Program-made: the position numbers and the translations under genes
Assembly: GCF_000002875.2 (NCBI RefSeq)
Contig: NC_009419.2
Coordinates: 1,346,954 to 1,410,953 of the forward strand
DNA length: 64,000 nt
Reading direction: 5' to 3'
From: Leishmania infantum JPCM5
Taxonomy: Eukaryota > Euglenozoa > Kinetoplastea > Trypanosomatida > Trypanosomatidae
The notes under the pieces: generated by a model
Databases searched by the model: none
What the model was told of the DNA's origin: nothing
What the model saw: only the letters and a program-made list of their open reading frames with translations
Part shown: positions 1-10,926 of the stretch, in pieces
How positions within the stretch are numbered: position 1 is the first letter of the stretch
Layout: the number at the start of each line of letters is the position of its first letter

Positions 1-2360
1 ATCCATCGAAGTCGGAGATGCAAAGGTGAGTGAAGAAGGAAAGATAAGGAAACGGAGTTACAACAGAGGCGCCTCAGAACAATCAAAGGAAAAAGTAAGC
101 GTCCTCCGCTGTTTTCTTTTTTCTTTTCGCGCTTCTTTTTCGGTGACCATGTTGTTCTGCGCGAATCGTTTCCCACACACCTGTCACACATTTTTTCGTT
201 TTCTAAACCGTCGCTTGTCCTGTTCTTGGCGCCCGCCCTTTCCCGCTTTCTCGCTGTCTCTCTTAACATCTCTGACGCCTTTCGTTGGGCCAGCGAGTGC
301 CTGTTTTAACGCCACAAAGTGAAACGCCAAGGGGCAAATGGAGAGTGCCGCACACACAAAAAAAAGAGAAACAAGACACACCGGACAGATTCACAGAACG
401 CCAGAGAAGAAAGAGCTGAAAGGTATAGGCGTCGCGAAGATCGGCCGGTCTGAGGAGGGAGACGCTTTGGCATATTTCGTGGAACACGCAATACGCGGCT
501 CACTTCAGGCCTCGAGAGGGATTTGCTTACGTGCCGGTGTTCTTAGTGCCCTCACCTCTCATGGCCGCTGATTACGCATTCCTTCACATTTCTTTTCTCG
601 ATAGTGAGCCCTCGTGGGCTCTCCTCTATCACGTTGATATCCGTAGAATCAGGAGCCGAGCATCGGCATTGACGGCATCCCTTCGATGCATTCTAACCAA
701 AAAAAAAACACAAGAAACACGGAAGAGACCCTCCCCCCCCCAAAAAAAAAAAACACGGGCATGTCAAGGCACCAAGCCCGCAGGGGAGTCCTCCACTACT
801 GCCAGGCCGAGCGAAAGCGAAATGGCCGTGAAACCACTATATCAGTGCCACACCAGCATCAGCCTCTGATGGTCAACAAAGAAATTCACACAGACACAGG
901 CACACACCAAATAAGAAGGGGTGGTCACAGCACCGCACGAGCGAGATGATCCACACACACGTGCACACGAAACGTGGGAGCTATTCCTCGTGAGCGTTAT
1001 ACTCTCAGAGCGGCATGAGATGCGGTCACACACTTATTTTTCTTTTCGGTAGAGGGGGGAGCATGCGCGCACAGGCAGGAAAAGGCAAGGGTCTGATCAG
1101 CTTATGGCCACCGCACTTACGTCTCTTCTCCAGGTTAGAGGAAAATCACAGTCAACGCGAGGACGACAGAAACGTCACTTGATCAACACAAAGCAAAAGA
1201 GAGAATCAATCACACTTGCAAGGCCCACACGGACACATTCAGGAAAAAAAAAGAAACCAAAAAGAAAAACCGAAACAAAAACAGGAAAGGGCCCTGTTCG
1301 TGGGCGAGAGTATACGGGTCAAGTATTTTTTTTGCTTTGTTGTCGCTGTTGTTTCCTTTCCGAGTACTATAGACAACGTGGCGTTGCTGCCCATCCCTCC
1401 TCACTGTTTCGCGTTTAAGGAAGTCGGTGAGCTTTGTGCGTGGGTGTCAATACCGGCTGTTTTCGGTTGGGCAGCCCCTGCCTTTTCCTCCTCCCTCTTC
1501 TCCTCCTGTTTTTTTTTCGTTTTGTGACTTTCCTTTGCTGCTCTTCTTCTGCTTCTTCGGGTTTCCATTTTACATGATACCGTGTAAGCACCATAGGAAC
1601 TCATACACTAAAAAAAAAACAAGCAACGAAGGCAGACAGCTGAAAAAAAAAGGTGTGTGTGGGGGGGGGGCAGGGTGCGTGCGACTCCCCACCACCACCA
1701 ACGCACTCTCACTTGCTCGCAAACTCAAAAGCACGTCACAACTGTACACCACGACAAGCGCAAAAACACACACACACACACACATTCGCTACAAAAAGAA
1801 TCTGTGGAGCATGCACCCCTCGAGCAGGGCCACATTTGCGCCCTTCATGCTCATATATTGGGAAGTCGCCGGGTCGGGGAGAGGGAAAGCGGCGGTTTCC
1901 ACAAACGTGATCACACACTCTTTCATATATTCTCTCCCCCGCCGTATGACAGTGCGCGACTGTTGTCCTCATTACGGTGAGCTCTCCCCCTCCTTGCCGC
2001 GTCACACGGATGCATCGGCTTGTCCACGAGTGTCTGCACAGCTGCGAGCTGGATGCTTTCCGTTCGCGGCGGAGTTGCTGTGCCTGACTTCTCTTTCTCT
2101 TGCTTGCGAATTACAACGGAAGTCACGCATGCTACCTATCACCGGCACGCACCACAGTAGACGAAACAGGAGAAACGCACCACCGTCGTCAGACATCTTC
2201 CACGACAACCTTCAGGCCACACCATTCACTTATTCGGGACTTGCCTCCTCTCACAATGAAAAGACGAAGATCATACAGTTGATGTCTCACTTGTCATGGC
2301 CCTCTGTGCCTTTGCCTTCTCATTCACTTTCCCGCTTCTTCTTACTTTCCTCTGTGATTC
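1..2360. other. Non-coding spacer at left edge
   Basis: No convincing gene is seen on either strand. The stretch carries A- and T-homopolymers (for example around 700-715 and 741-753), a G run near 1661-1670 and an (AC)n tract at about 1766-1785. Open frames here encode low-complexity Ser/Phe/His/Thr-rich peptides. It probably holds the distal 3' UTR of the carrier gene and the intergenic region before the next gene on the minus strand. Confidence 0.6.
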
Positions 2361-2970
2361 GTCCTCCCTCCACACACACAGAAACACCTCCAAAGACAAG
2401 GGAACACCTCAATGCGTGTGGCATCTCAGGGGCCAGTGCACCACCCACTCCGTGTGTGAGGAAGCCAAGCAGTCCACCCACCCACCCCCTCCCGCCATGA
2501 TGCCGAACCACCTCTGGTGATGACAAAGGCAGGCACCTACGGCCTAGGGGAGGGGTCAGGGCGGTGTGTCGCTGCTGGTGTCGGCTCTCAGGCCCTGGAT
2601 GGCGTTTGCGTCGAAGCCTCCTGCGGCAGTGGATACATTCGTGCCATCTATGTGGTGGGCAGAGCATCAGCGTGGCTGGAACGTATCCCGTCCCCGGCCC
2701 TCACACTGCCTACTGGTGTATGGCGCCTGCGCGTCACCCCGACGGGGATGCACCAGCTGGCGACCGGCAAAATGGGAGTAGCTGTGAAGCCATCTGGGAG
2801 GAGTCGGGTGGGTGGGTAGCGTTCGAGGCCGATGCAGTGCTCTCAGATGGCCTCGTGGACGCACTGCTGTGAGGCGTGTCTTGCGCTGTTTTCCACCACG
2901 CGATGAGACCCGAGACACAGTCGACGGGTAGAATGAAGCTTGACTCCTGTTGTGTGGCAGAGAATGGACT
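2361..2970 (-). mobile_element. SIDER-like degenerate retroposon, copy A
   Basis: About 525 bp (2361-2885) is nearly identical in inverse orientation to 8367-8888 (copy B), with only scattered substitutions. The remainder, to about 2970, aligns loosely with the starts of copies B and C (shared words such as caggagtcaagc and ctctacc). On the minus strand it ends in an A-rich stretch below 2361. Size, GC-rich body, lack of a coding frame and position ~400 nt downstream of the carrier stop codon fit the SIDER family of Leishmania 3' UTR retroposons, whose members are known to affect mRNA stability or translation. The SIDER name is an inference from these traits; SIDER1 and SIDER2 cannot be told apart here. 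Confidence 0.65.
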
Positions 2971-3381
2971 CGCTGCAAAGGAACGAACGTTTTCGTGGTC
3001 TTGCGCGCGTGTCTCTGGTCTCCCCCTCTTATCTCCTCTTTTTCGGACGAATACATTGTGCCCTCCAATGCGTCGCTCTTTTCCGTTTGTGGGAATCTCC
3101 TGCTCGTGTGAAAGCGCACATGAGGAAGCGTCTTGCATTTCGTAGACGTGCTCCGCCCCACCAAAGACGACACGCATTGGCGGATTAGAAGGGAAGCAGT
3201 GGCTTCCCCTCGTGGCGCACATCGCGCACTAGCGTTCCTTGATATCTGGTCGTGACTCGCTTTCTGGCACGTGTCCAACTCACCCGCTTCTTTCTCATTG
3301 ATCGTTTTGCGCAGCTTCACTTCGTCATCTGCGAAGTCCTGAGCCGCCGTTTGCGGGACATGCGAGCGGTGTGAAATCAGA

Positions 3382-4470
3382 CTACTGAAACTGAGGCTTT
3401 CCCACAGCAAAACCTGTCTTGCTGCCGCTCGCAGTGCTGATATTGCTGGCAGAGGAACCGCCTTTGAAGGCAGTGCTGGTGCTCGAGGTTGCAGCGCCTG
3501 TAACATGCAGCGACTCAGCCATCTGGTGCGTCGCGCGAATCGCCCACAGGCACTTCTCGTACAGCACAAACGCCATCATCGTTGACGGGATGACGCGTGC
3601 CACATTCACGGGAAGGCCGCGGTACATGCCGATGAGCCCCTCACTGCGCCAGATAGTCTGCAAGCCCGTCAGCATGCTCTTGTACTCCGGACTGCCGTGG
3701 TTACGTTGATCCTGTAGGCAAGTCCGCACGACCTCGAGGGGGTTGAAGAGGGCACAGGCTACTGCCTTGGAAAAGCCGGAGGCCAGTGCCACCTGCAGCG
3801 GCGAGGGATTTTCGTGGTTGGTGAACAGGTTACGCCGGAACCACTCGTATATGGTCACTTGGATGGTGGTGTTGCCGGTAAGCAGTATTTGAGGCCACAG
3901 TCCGCGGAACATGGCTCTCCATCCCTCCTGCCGCGCAATCGCTCTCACCCCAGCGAAACCGGACGGCAGCGGTTGCACACGGACGCCGCTGTGAAGGCGG
4001 TCGCCGTCGCACAGCTGGCGGCGTGTCTTGATGACGTGGAGCGGCGTGACGACGGTGCCCGTGATAGTGGCCGCGACGCACGCGCTCATGAAATCGAGAC
4101 CGGACTGCTCAATCATGGAGTCCTCCAGCTTTTCGTCGAGTAACTCCGTGATGCGCTGCTGCGCGGAGCGGAAGGTGACCAGGTAGAGTCCCCAGCCGAC
4201 GCTGTGCGAAACGACAGACACACCGATGCCCTTGTACATGCCGCGCAAACCTTCCTGACGCAAAATCTCACGAGCGGAGCGAAGCGGCATCGCGCGGCTT
4301 CCCTGATGAAGGATATGCATGCGAGTGCGTAGGAAGTCGAGCGGGTAAAACATCATCATCGCGGCTGACCCGCCCATCATGCCTGCAACGCCATGCATCC
4401 ACAGATGCTCACTCTTCGCCGACATGCTCTGCGAGGAGCCGTCCAGGGGCGGTGAGAAAGCTTTCGTCAT
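3382..4470 (-). CDS. Mitochondrial carrier (SLC25) family protein
   Basis: The 362-residue protein moves a metabolite or cofactor across, most likely, the mitochondrial inner membrane. The substrate cannot be told from sequence. Three tandem carrier repeats are visible, each with the family motif Px[DE]xx[KR]: PLDFLRTR (Pro43), PLHVIKTR and PLEVVRTC. The middle one has His in place of the acidic residue and the third has Cys after RT. The length is slightly above the usual ~300 residues because of an N-terminal lead and a Ser/Thr/Gly-rich C-terminal tail. The frame is open 53 codons further upstream, but that part is low-complexity. The ATG at 4470 is chosen because a good polypyrimidine-AG acceptor lies only 24 nt upstream. 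SIDER copy A sits in the presumed 3' UTR. The family assignment is firm and the substrate is unknown. Confidence 0.9.
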   Translation of the reverse strand: MTKAFSPPLDGSSQSMSAKSEHLWMHGVAGMMGGSAAMMMFYPLDFLRTRMHILHQGSRAMPLRSAREILRQEGLRGMYKGIGVSVVSHSVGWGLYLVTFRSAQQRITELLDEKLEDSMIEQSGLDFMSACVAATITGTVVTPLHVIKTRRQLCDGDRLHSGVRVQPLPSGFAGVRAIARQEGWRAMFRGLWPQILLTGNTTIQVTIYEWFRRNLFTNHENPSPLQVALASGFSKAVACALFNPLEVVRTCLQDQRNHGSPEYKSMLTGLQTIWRSEGLIGMYRGLPVNVARVIPSTMMAFVLYEKCLWAIRATHQMAESLHVTGAATSSTSTAFKGGSSASNISTASGSKTGFAVGKPQFQ

Positions 4471-4493
4471 GGCGAATCGAGCTTGGAATGGTT

Positions 4494-4520
4494 CTCCGAG
4501 ACGTAGGGAGGGAGAGGGGC
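4494..4520 (-). promoter_or_regulatory. Likely spliced-leader acceptor of the carrier gene
   Basis: On the minus strand a C/T-rich run (4503-4520) is followed by the first AG at 4495-4494, giving a 24-nt leader before the ATG at 4470. This supports the downstream start codon. Confidence 0.5.
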
Positions 4521-7500
4521 CGTGCAATGGCAAAAAGAGATGGCACCGCGGCAATGCCAGGATGTAACCGTGGGCTAGCGCACGCACGTACGCAGGCGTG
4601 TGCGTGCGTGCCGTTGTTCCTTTATCCAACCGTGTCTCTTAGCCGCCACTGAAGAGTGCGGCAACGATGAAGGGGCTTGCCCGTGAATGTACGTGTAGAT
4701 GAGTGTGACGCTACGTAGCTCACACACCCTATATCGCTTGCGCTCGACCGTTCAAAAGATGGCACGCGGCGACGAGGCGCAAATTCAGCAACTTCACTCA
4801 GAGCGCCAACAAGTCGACGCGCGCAAGCACAAGTACAGAGAAAGGGAGCACAGAACGAAACAGAGAACAGGCGGACAAAGAGAGGACGAGCAATCAGAGA
4901 AGAAGCGATATGTATCACATACACACACAAAAAGGAAAGGGCCCAAAGAGCAGGAAGGGGAAAACAATCAAAAACAAAACATCAAATAAAAAAGAAAAAG
5001 AAGGCTGGCGAGGAATGGTGCGACTGACAGCGGATTCGAGGGATGACGCACTGGTGACAATGGCCCACGATTCCGATCCGTAAGGCGTGTGAGTGGAGAG
5101 CGGGGGGGGGGGCTCGTGAGTTAGTGGGTGCTTATGCGGCTCCTCTGTCCGCTGTGTACTGCGAAAGTGTGACAAGAAAGCAAGAACGGAGGCGAACGAG
5201 AAAGGGAGAGAGAGAGACAAACGCAAGAGAAGCGTAGAAGAGAGTGGCCGCACACTCACAAACTTAACGACAGTTTCATGCGTAGCTTGGCCCTTCCGCT
5301 TTTGCTTTGCCTGTCTCGCAGCCAAGGGCACGTGGAGATAGTAAGAAGAGGGTAGAATCAGAAAGACGAAAACGTGCTAGCGTTCAAAATACGGTGAGTG
5401 ATGCTGAAAATAGAAGGCAAATGCACGAAAGAAAGCGAAGTACAGAAAGGCGACTGCATGAAGCGTATCATACCCGGGAATAACCAAGAAGGGGGAAAAA
5501 AGCGAACATAGAAGGAGCGGGGTGGTTAGTCGTGGTTGCTGATAGCGTGTTGCCTTGTGATGGGGGTTTCAGTCTCTGCGTGCACAGAGAAGCAAGAAGA
5601 ATTGGGAGAAGGGGGCTCCCCAGGGCGAAGGGAGAGGGAGAAGAGTGACAGAGTAATGATGTTACAATGATCAGATGGCGTTGAGACGTCTCTCGAACAA
5701 ATTCTTGGGGTGACGGAAGATGAAGACATGGTTGACGAGAGAAACCAAATAAGGCAAAAGTACAATTTATTGCGGTGGTTTATAGTAAGAAGATTGTTTG
5801 GTGAGGCGCATCATGCGGTGAGTAGGCGCACATGTGGTGCATGGGCAGTTGGGAGAGGAAGGGGGAGGGCATCGTTGAGAGAGACCAGAAAGAGAGATGT
5901 AAAGAGAACGTGGTCAAAGGAGAAGGAGAGCACAGTCATGGGCATACACAGACACATACACCTACACGCATCCAAGAGACACAAGTGTATTTGCGCGTGC
6001 GTGCGTGTATGCCCGTATGGCCGCATGCAGGAAGGCTATGCTGGATCATTGGCTCTTGCATTCGCCCGCCCTCTTACAGGAATAAGGGAGGAACGGCGCA
6101 CTCAGCAGTGACCCTCCATCAGGGAATAACCCCTGTCCGCCCGAGCATGCAGACATGAGCCTGTTGACAGCACGGCCACAAAGAACAAAACGATCCAGGG
6201 AGTGTCCAGCACCTGCACGTTCAGGTACGGCACCAGCGAAGATCCAAAGCTACGTGCGCACGTTGAATTTCAGCGCATCGCGCAGGTGCACCTGAGCCCC
6301 CTCTTGCCGGTTTTTTGTTGGATTTTGACCCTCGAGTTGAACGTTGCTTCCTCGCCGAGCTCTGCGTCCTTCTAGTCGAGTAAGGGCGCATGTCATAGCT
6401 CGAGCAAAATGGGCGGAAGGACAGAGAGAAAGAGCGCGTGCGCGCATGCGTATGTAAGGGGGTCATCCACATCTCGACAGCTTTTTCTTTGCACCTCAGA
6501 GCCACCACTGCCAGTCCCCCTGCGATTTCCTCGTCGCTCGTTGTTGCTATAGTCCTCCTCCTTTCTTTCTTCTCTCGCCTCTTCGCATTCTGTCCTGAAA
6601 CACGTATCGAGCGCCAAAGTGCCGTTTCCTTGCTCAGCAACGCAGTCTTTCTTTTTTCGCTTACCCATCGCATTACGAAAGCCCTTCCCTCTACATCCTA
6701 CGCCTCTACCCGCACCAACGCAAGCACACGCATCCGCGGATGCCCGTTAGCGACTTGTCTTTTTCTCCACCATCGCGTGCGGGCGTGGGTACTGAGAGGG
6801 AGGAAGTACAGCGGGTATAATATTGAGTAGATCGGTGCGCCGTAAGCAGGGAAAAAGAATGAGTAGAGCGGGCGGCAGATACGGATAGACCGATTGGAAA
6901 GGAGACAGAGAGATGGAACAAGAAGGAGTGTACGTAGAGTTGGGGAGCTCTGAAACGCGGTGAAAAAAAAAAGAAAAAGCGCAGTCATAAGAGAATGTGG
7001 ATTTCTCTGCGTGTATCTGTGTGTGTTTGCGTGCCTCGACGCGTAGGAGTTGCGTGTAGGTGTGGATGTCTGGCTTAGTGTTACATACATGTTCAAACTT
7101 GCAGAATTTGCGGTGGAAGCGCGATACAGCGCACTGCTCCATCATGCTTCCATACAGTCAACTACTGCGCACAGGACACACTCGTAAAAGTAACGACGCA
7201 GACAACATACCCATGTTCACATCCGCACCCCGCACCACGCCTCCTCACATGCATACACACACACACAAACAGACAGGTACATGATTTTGTTTTCCTTTCC
7301 TTTCGCGCCACGCACACAACTGCGCAAAACAACAAAAAAAAAAACAGCTTCAAAAAAGCGCACAAAATGAGAACAAAGAAGCGAAAGAAGGGAAAGCGTT
7401 TGAACCTGAGAGGGAGGGGGTGCGTGTGTGTGTGTGTGTAATAAGAGCCTTCGTAGTCTCATGCTTGGTTGCAGTGGCAGTGGTAGGCGAAACACGACAA

Positions 7501-8284
7501 GGCGAAGAAGAAAAAGAAAAGAAAGCAAGCAAAATCAACAGGCAAAACAAGAAGGGTGATACATAAATGAAGCGGGACGGTATACAAGCACAGCACCGCA
7601 TCTCCCTTGTGTCCTGAAGTCCTCTTCACTGTGTAATTTTTTTTTCCGCTCCACCTTGCGCGTCCTTTTTGTGCTCTTTTCGTTCCCTCCTTTTTTTCTT
7701 GATCGTTGGTTGTCTCTTCCGATCACCTTGTCTTGACGATGTGTGCTTCGCTCGTGTTGTATACGACAAAGCATAAAATAAAACACGAAAACGCGTCGCA
7801 GGTGCACCAGTGCGCGTTGATAAGAGCGGTAGGAGGGCTAGCCGGCCATCTCCTCCGTCTCCGCTTTCCTCCCCTCTCTCACTCAGCTCGTTCCGCCAGC
7901 AGCAGCCGACTCATTCTCGCAGCTGTCAGTGGCCAAGCAAAAAAAAAAAGCAATCCCATCCCGCGACGCTCCTCTTCGAGAGCGCTTCGCGCACACGGCC
8001 ATTGTCGTTGGGCTTACTTCGCTCCATGCAAATTCCTCAAAGCACCGCAGCCGTCCCCGTTGAGCCACCAGCGGCTCCTCCCTGTTCCACTGTCGAAGAA
8101 GATTTCGTCACTCCTACCGGAAAAAAAAAGCCAGCATGCTGGACAGGCGCTCTTCCACCTGCTGTAGCGGAACAGACAGAGGGTGAACAACAAGGAAGGC
8201 TGGGAGAAACGATACGCCATCACAAGATGGAGTCTGATACGCGCCAGATAAGATGTCTGGCGGGCAGCCAAAAAAAAAGCGTTG
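4521..8284. other. Unusually long non-coding spacer
   Basis: Together with copy B and the flanks, 4.7 kb separate the carrier and 6PGDH genes, the largest gene-free interval here. The + strand is purine-rich over long runs, with a G run near 5102-5111, (CA)n near 7255-7270 and (GT)n at about 7422-7439. Open frames on both strands give only low-complexity peptides. It must hold the 3' UTR of 6PGDH and the upstream region of the carrier. I see no protein or recognisable RNA gene. Confidence 0.55.
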
Positions 8285-8912
8285 CGGCTTCCCTTTGCCG
8301 CACAAGATCAGTTCCACTCTACCCAGGGCCTGTTTACAGGCCTCACCTCGTCGTGCGAAGCAGCGCCAGACACGCCTCACAGCAGTGCGTCCACGAGGCC
8401 ATCTGAGAGCACTGCATCGGCCTCGAACGCTACCCACCCACCCGACTCCTCCCAGATGGCTTCACAGCTACTCCCATTTTGCCGGTCGCCAGCTGGTGCA
8501 TCCCCGTCGGGGTGACGCGCAGGCGCCATACACCAGTAGGCAGTGTGAGGGCCGGGGACGGGATACGTTCCAGCCACGCTGATGCTCTGCCCACCACATA
8601 GATGGCACGAATGTATCCACTGCCGCAGGAGGCTTCGACGCAAACGCCATCCAGGGCCTGAGAGCCAACATCAGCAGCGACACACCGCCCTGACCCCTCC
8701 CCTAGGCCGTAGGTGCCTGCCCTTGTCATCACCAGAGGTGGTTCGGCATCTTGGCGGGAGGGGGTGGGTGGGTGGGCTGCTTGGCTTCCTCACACACGGA
8801 GTGGGTGGTGCACTGGCCCCTGAGATGCCACACGCATTGAGGTGTTCCCTTGTCTTTGGAGGTGTTTCTGTGTGTGTGGAGGGAGGACTAACGGAAGAGC
8901 GGAAAAAACGGT
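8285..8912 (+). mobile_element. SIDER-like degenerate retroposon, copy B
   Basis: 8367-8888 is a near-identical inverted copy of 2361-2885 (copy A). The upstream 80 bp align loosely with the start of copies C and E. An A-rich stretch (about 8891-8912) follows, as expected for a retroposon tail. It lies ~220 nt downstream of the 6PGDH stop codon, antisense to transcription. Assignment to SIDER rests on size, A-rich end, 3' UTR location and repetition in the window. Confidence 0.65.
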
Positions 8913-9097
8913 AAGCTACGCGCAGGTGTCTGAGAGCGGAATCGGGTGCCAAAGTCCTGAGTGGGTGCGCCCCTGTCTTGCATGCTCCTTTGTCTGCGCT
9001 TTTCGTGAGTGCGGTATGTGCCACGCGTGGCCGGGGCAACTGTGGCCGGAGAGGCGGGAGGGCACTCAACTGGCAGAGGGGGAGAAGGGAACCGGTT

Positions 9098-9134
9098 GAG
9101 CGGCTAGCTGAGAGCGGCTAGGTGAGAGCGGCTG
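9098..9134. repeat. 14-bp tandem repeat after the 6PGDH stop
   Basis: The unit gagcggctagctga / gagcggctaggtga / gagcggctgtct is repeated about 2.6 times immediately downstream of the 6PGDH stop codon (which reads at 9138-9136 on the minus strand). It lies in the beginning of the 3' UTR. No function is known to me. Confidence 0.6.
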
Positions 9135-9135
9135 T

Positions 9136-10575
9136 CTACTGCAGTGCGGGCCATTCAAACGACTCACGGCCGTCCTTGTCCGTGCGCTCGTAGCCGTGGC
9201 GGCCAAAGACGTCGCGCTGCAACGACACCAGCTGTCCGTACGGAAGAGTCTCCGTGTACATGGCGTTGATGTAGGACAGTGAGGCCATCATGACCGGCAG
9301 TGACACTGCCGTGTTCACTGTGAGCTTGGCGAGAATCTGGCGGCAGTCATCAAGGCCCGCCACTATCTCCTTGGTGAAAGCGTCCATCAGGTTGGGCAGG
9401 CTCGGGTTCTCCTCGAAGGCCTTCGTCATGGGCCCCAGCAGGTAGCCCTGAAGAATGCAGCCGGCGCGGAAGGTGGCGATGGTGGCAGGCAGGTTCAGGC
9501 CAAATCCGTACACCTTGTCCAACTCGCGCAAGCACTGGAACATCTGCGCGTAGCTCGCGATGATGCAGAGGCTGACGGCGTGGTACAGCTGCTTCGCGTC
9601 GGGGGAGTTCGGGGACTTGTCCCTGGCTTCCGCAGACGGGCCACGAGGGAAGTTGGGGAATGCCTTGCAGTTCGCAATACGCTCCTCTTTGCACATGGTC
9701 ATCTGGCGTGAGATGACGGCCATGCTGAGCGAGGGCGCTGGCACGCCAACCTCCAGAGCCTCCTGGGCAGACCACAGGCCAGTGCCCTTGGAGCCGATGC
9801 GGTCCTTGACCTTCTCTGACAGATAGTTGCCTGCTGCCTCTCTCGCGCGGCAAGCGGCAATGGAAATGTCGAGCATGTAGGATTTGAGGAAGCCATCTGC
9901 CTTCCACGACTCGAACACGTCGGCGATCTGATCGTTGTCGAAGCCGAAGGCAAGCAGGGCGGTGTACGCCTCACCCCAGATCTGCAGCACGGCGTACTCA
10001 CCAGCGTTGTGATACATCTTCACGCAGGATCCAGCGCCGCCCTTGCCGTTGAAAGTCACGCACGGGCGACCGTCCTCAGCCTTGGCCGCAGCCGCCTCCA
10101 CGATCGGGCGCACCTCCTCCCACACGCTTGGTGTGCCACCCGGGAAGAAGGCCGGCCCCTTGCGCGCACCCTCCTCACCACCGGAGATGCCCATGCCGAG
10201 GAAGCGGAGACCCTGGCTCTCCAACTGCGCGGCACGCTTGTCCTGGTCCTTGAAGTTCGCATTGCCAGTGTCAATTATGATGTCGCCATTCTCGAGCACT
10301 TCCTTGAGCTGCTCGATCGTAGAGTCCGTAGCGGCGCCGGCCTGGACGAGAATGAACGCGCGGCGCGGCTTCTTGAGGGACGCAGCGAACGCCTTCATGG
10401 TCTCGTAGCCATTCAGGTTGGCGGCAAATTTCTCGCTCTCATGCTCCTTGAGAAACGACGCCGTCTTCGCGGAGGTGCGGTTGAAGACGGCAACTTTGAA
10501 TCCCTTCTCGGCGATGTTCAGGGCGAGATTCGCGCCCATGACACCGAGGCCGATAATACCGAGGTCGTTCGACAT
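9136..10575 (-). CDS. GND: 6-phosphogluconate dehydrogenase, decarboxylating
   Basis: Third enzyme of the oxidative pentose phosphate pathway: 6-phosphogluconate + NADP+ gives ribulose 5-phosphate + CO2 + NADPH, supplying NADPH for trypanothione-based redox defence. The protein has 479 residues, the normal family length. The N-terminal Rossmann fold starts with GLGVMG (residues 9-14) and is followed by NRT (32-34). The substrate loop SGGEEGAR is at 131-138. The catalytic stretch VKMYHNAGE gives Lys186, Asn190 and Glu193, equivalent to the Lys/Glu acid-base pair of the family. The C-terminus carries FGRHGYE. It ends in ALQ, so there is no classical C-terminal glycosome signal. The ATG at 10575 has an acceptor 20 nt upstream. 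All key residues are present. Confidence 0.97.
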   Translation of the reverse strand: MSNDLGIIGLGVMGANLALNIAEKGFKVAVFNRTSAKTASFLKEHESEKFAANLNGYETMKAFAASLKKPRRAFILVQAGAATDSTIEQLKEVLENGDIIIDTGNANFKDQDKRAAQLESQGLRFLGMGISGGEEGARKGPAFFPGGTPSVWEEVRPIVEAAAAKAEDGRPCVTFNGKGGAGSCVKMYHNAGEYAVLQIWGEAYTALLAFGFDNDQIADVFESWKADGFLKSYMLDISIAACRAREAAGNYLSEKVKDRIGSKGTGLWSAQEALEVGVPAPSLSMAVISRQMTMCKEERIANCKAFPNFPRGPSAEARDKSPNSPDAKQLYHAVSLCIIASYAQMFQCLRELDKVYGFGLNLPATIATFRAGCILQGYLLGPMTKAFEENPSLPNLMDAFTKEIVAGLDDCRQILAKLTVNTAVSLPVMMASLSYINAMYTETLPYGQLVSLQRDVFGRHGYERTDKDGRESFEWPALQ

Positions 10576-10594
10576 AGAGAATAAGGGATTCGTT

Positions 10595-10625
10595 CTGTGT
10601 GTGTGTGTGAAAAGGGTGTGGGGTG
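10595..10625 (-). promoter_or_regulatory. Likely spliced-leader acceptor of 6PGDH
   Basis: On the minus strand a C/T/CA-rich run ends in CACACAG, with AG at 10596-10595, leaving a leader of ~20 nt before the ATG at 10575. Confidence 0.45.
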
Positions 10626-10753
10626 TATGATGGGACTAAGCGCCAGTGAATAAGGGGCTCTTTCGGCTTCGCTTAACGCGAACGCAAAGTCTGTAAGCAA
10701 GGGGTGGTGTGATAAACGGGAGAGGGTGTATGGGGGAAGGGCAGAGAGCGCGC

Positions 10754-10780
10754 ATATATATATATATGTAGAGAGAGAGA
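10754..10780. repeat. (AT)n plus (GA)n microsatellite
   Basis: An alternating AT run (10754-10767) is followed by gtagagagagaga. It lies in the 5' flank of 6PGDH. Confidence 0.85.
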
Positions 10781-10926
10781 CTGATGCACAAAGCAGCCAC
10801 AGCTCAAATGAATAGATGAGAAAGCACACCTTTTTTGCGTGGGGAGGGGAGGGGAGTTGTTTGGTTGGCTGTTTCGCTTAGCGTCGCTTTGCACGTTGGA
10901 TGTTCGGCAAAGAGCTCGGGCCTAGA

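Noticed and set aside
1427..2500. A 357-codon open frame on the + strand at the left edge
   Set aside because: It runs against all real genes. Its product is Phe/Pro/Ser/His/Thr-rich low complexity (for example translated AC repeat), and it runs into SIDER copy A.
2667..3569. A 300-codon minus-strand frame overlapping the carrier 3' end
   Set aside because: It overlaps the conserved carrier in another frame and continues into SIDER copy A; the composition is Arg/Ser/Thr-rich without a domain.
8253..8914. Open frames over copy B that reappear in copy A and look like conserved proteins
   Set aside because: The same nucleotide repeat produces them in several frames at once. They lack coding constraint, and no frame is preferred.
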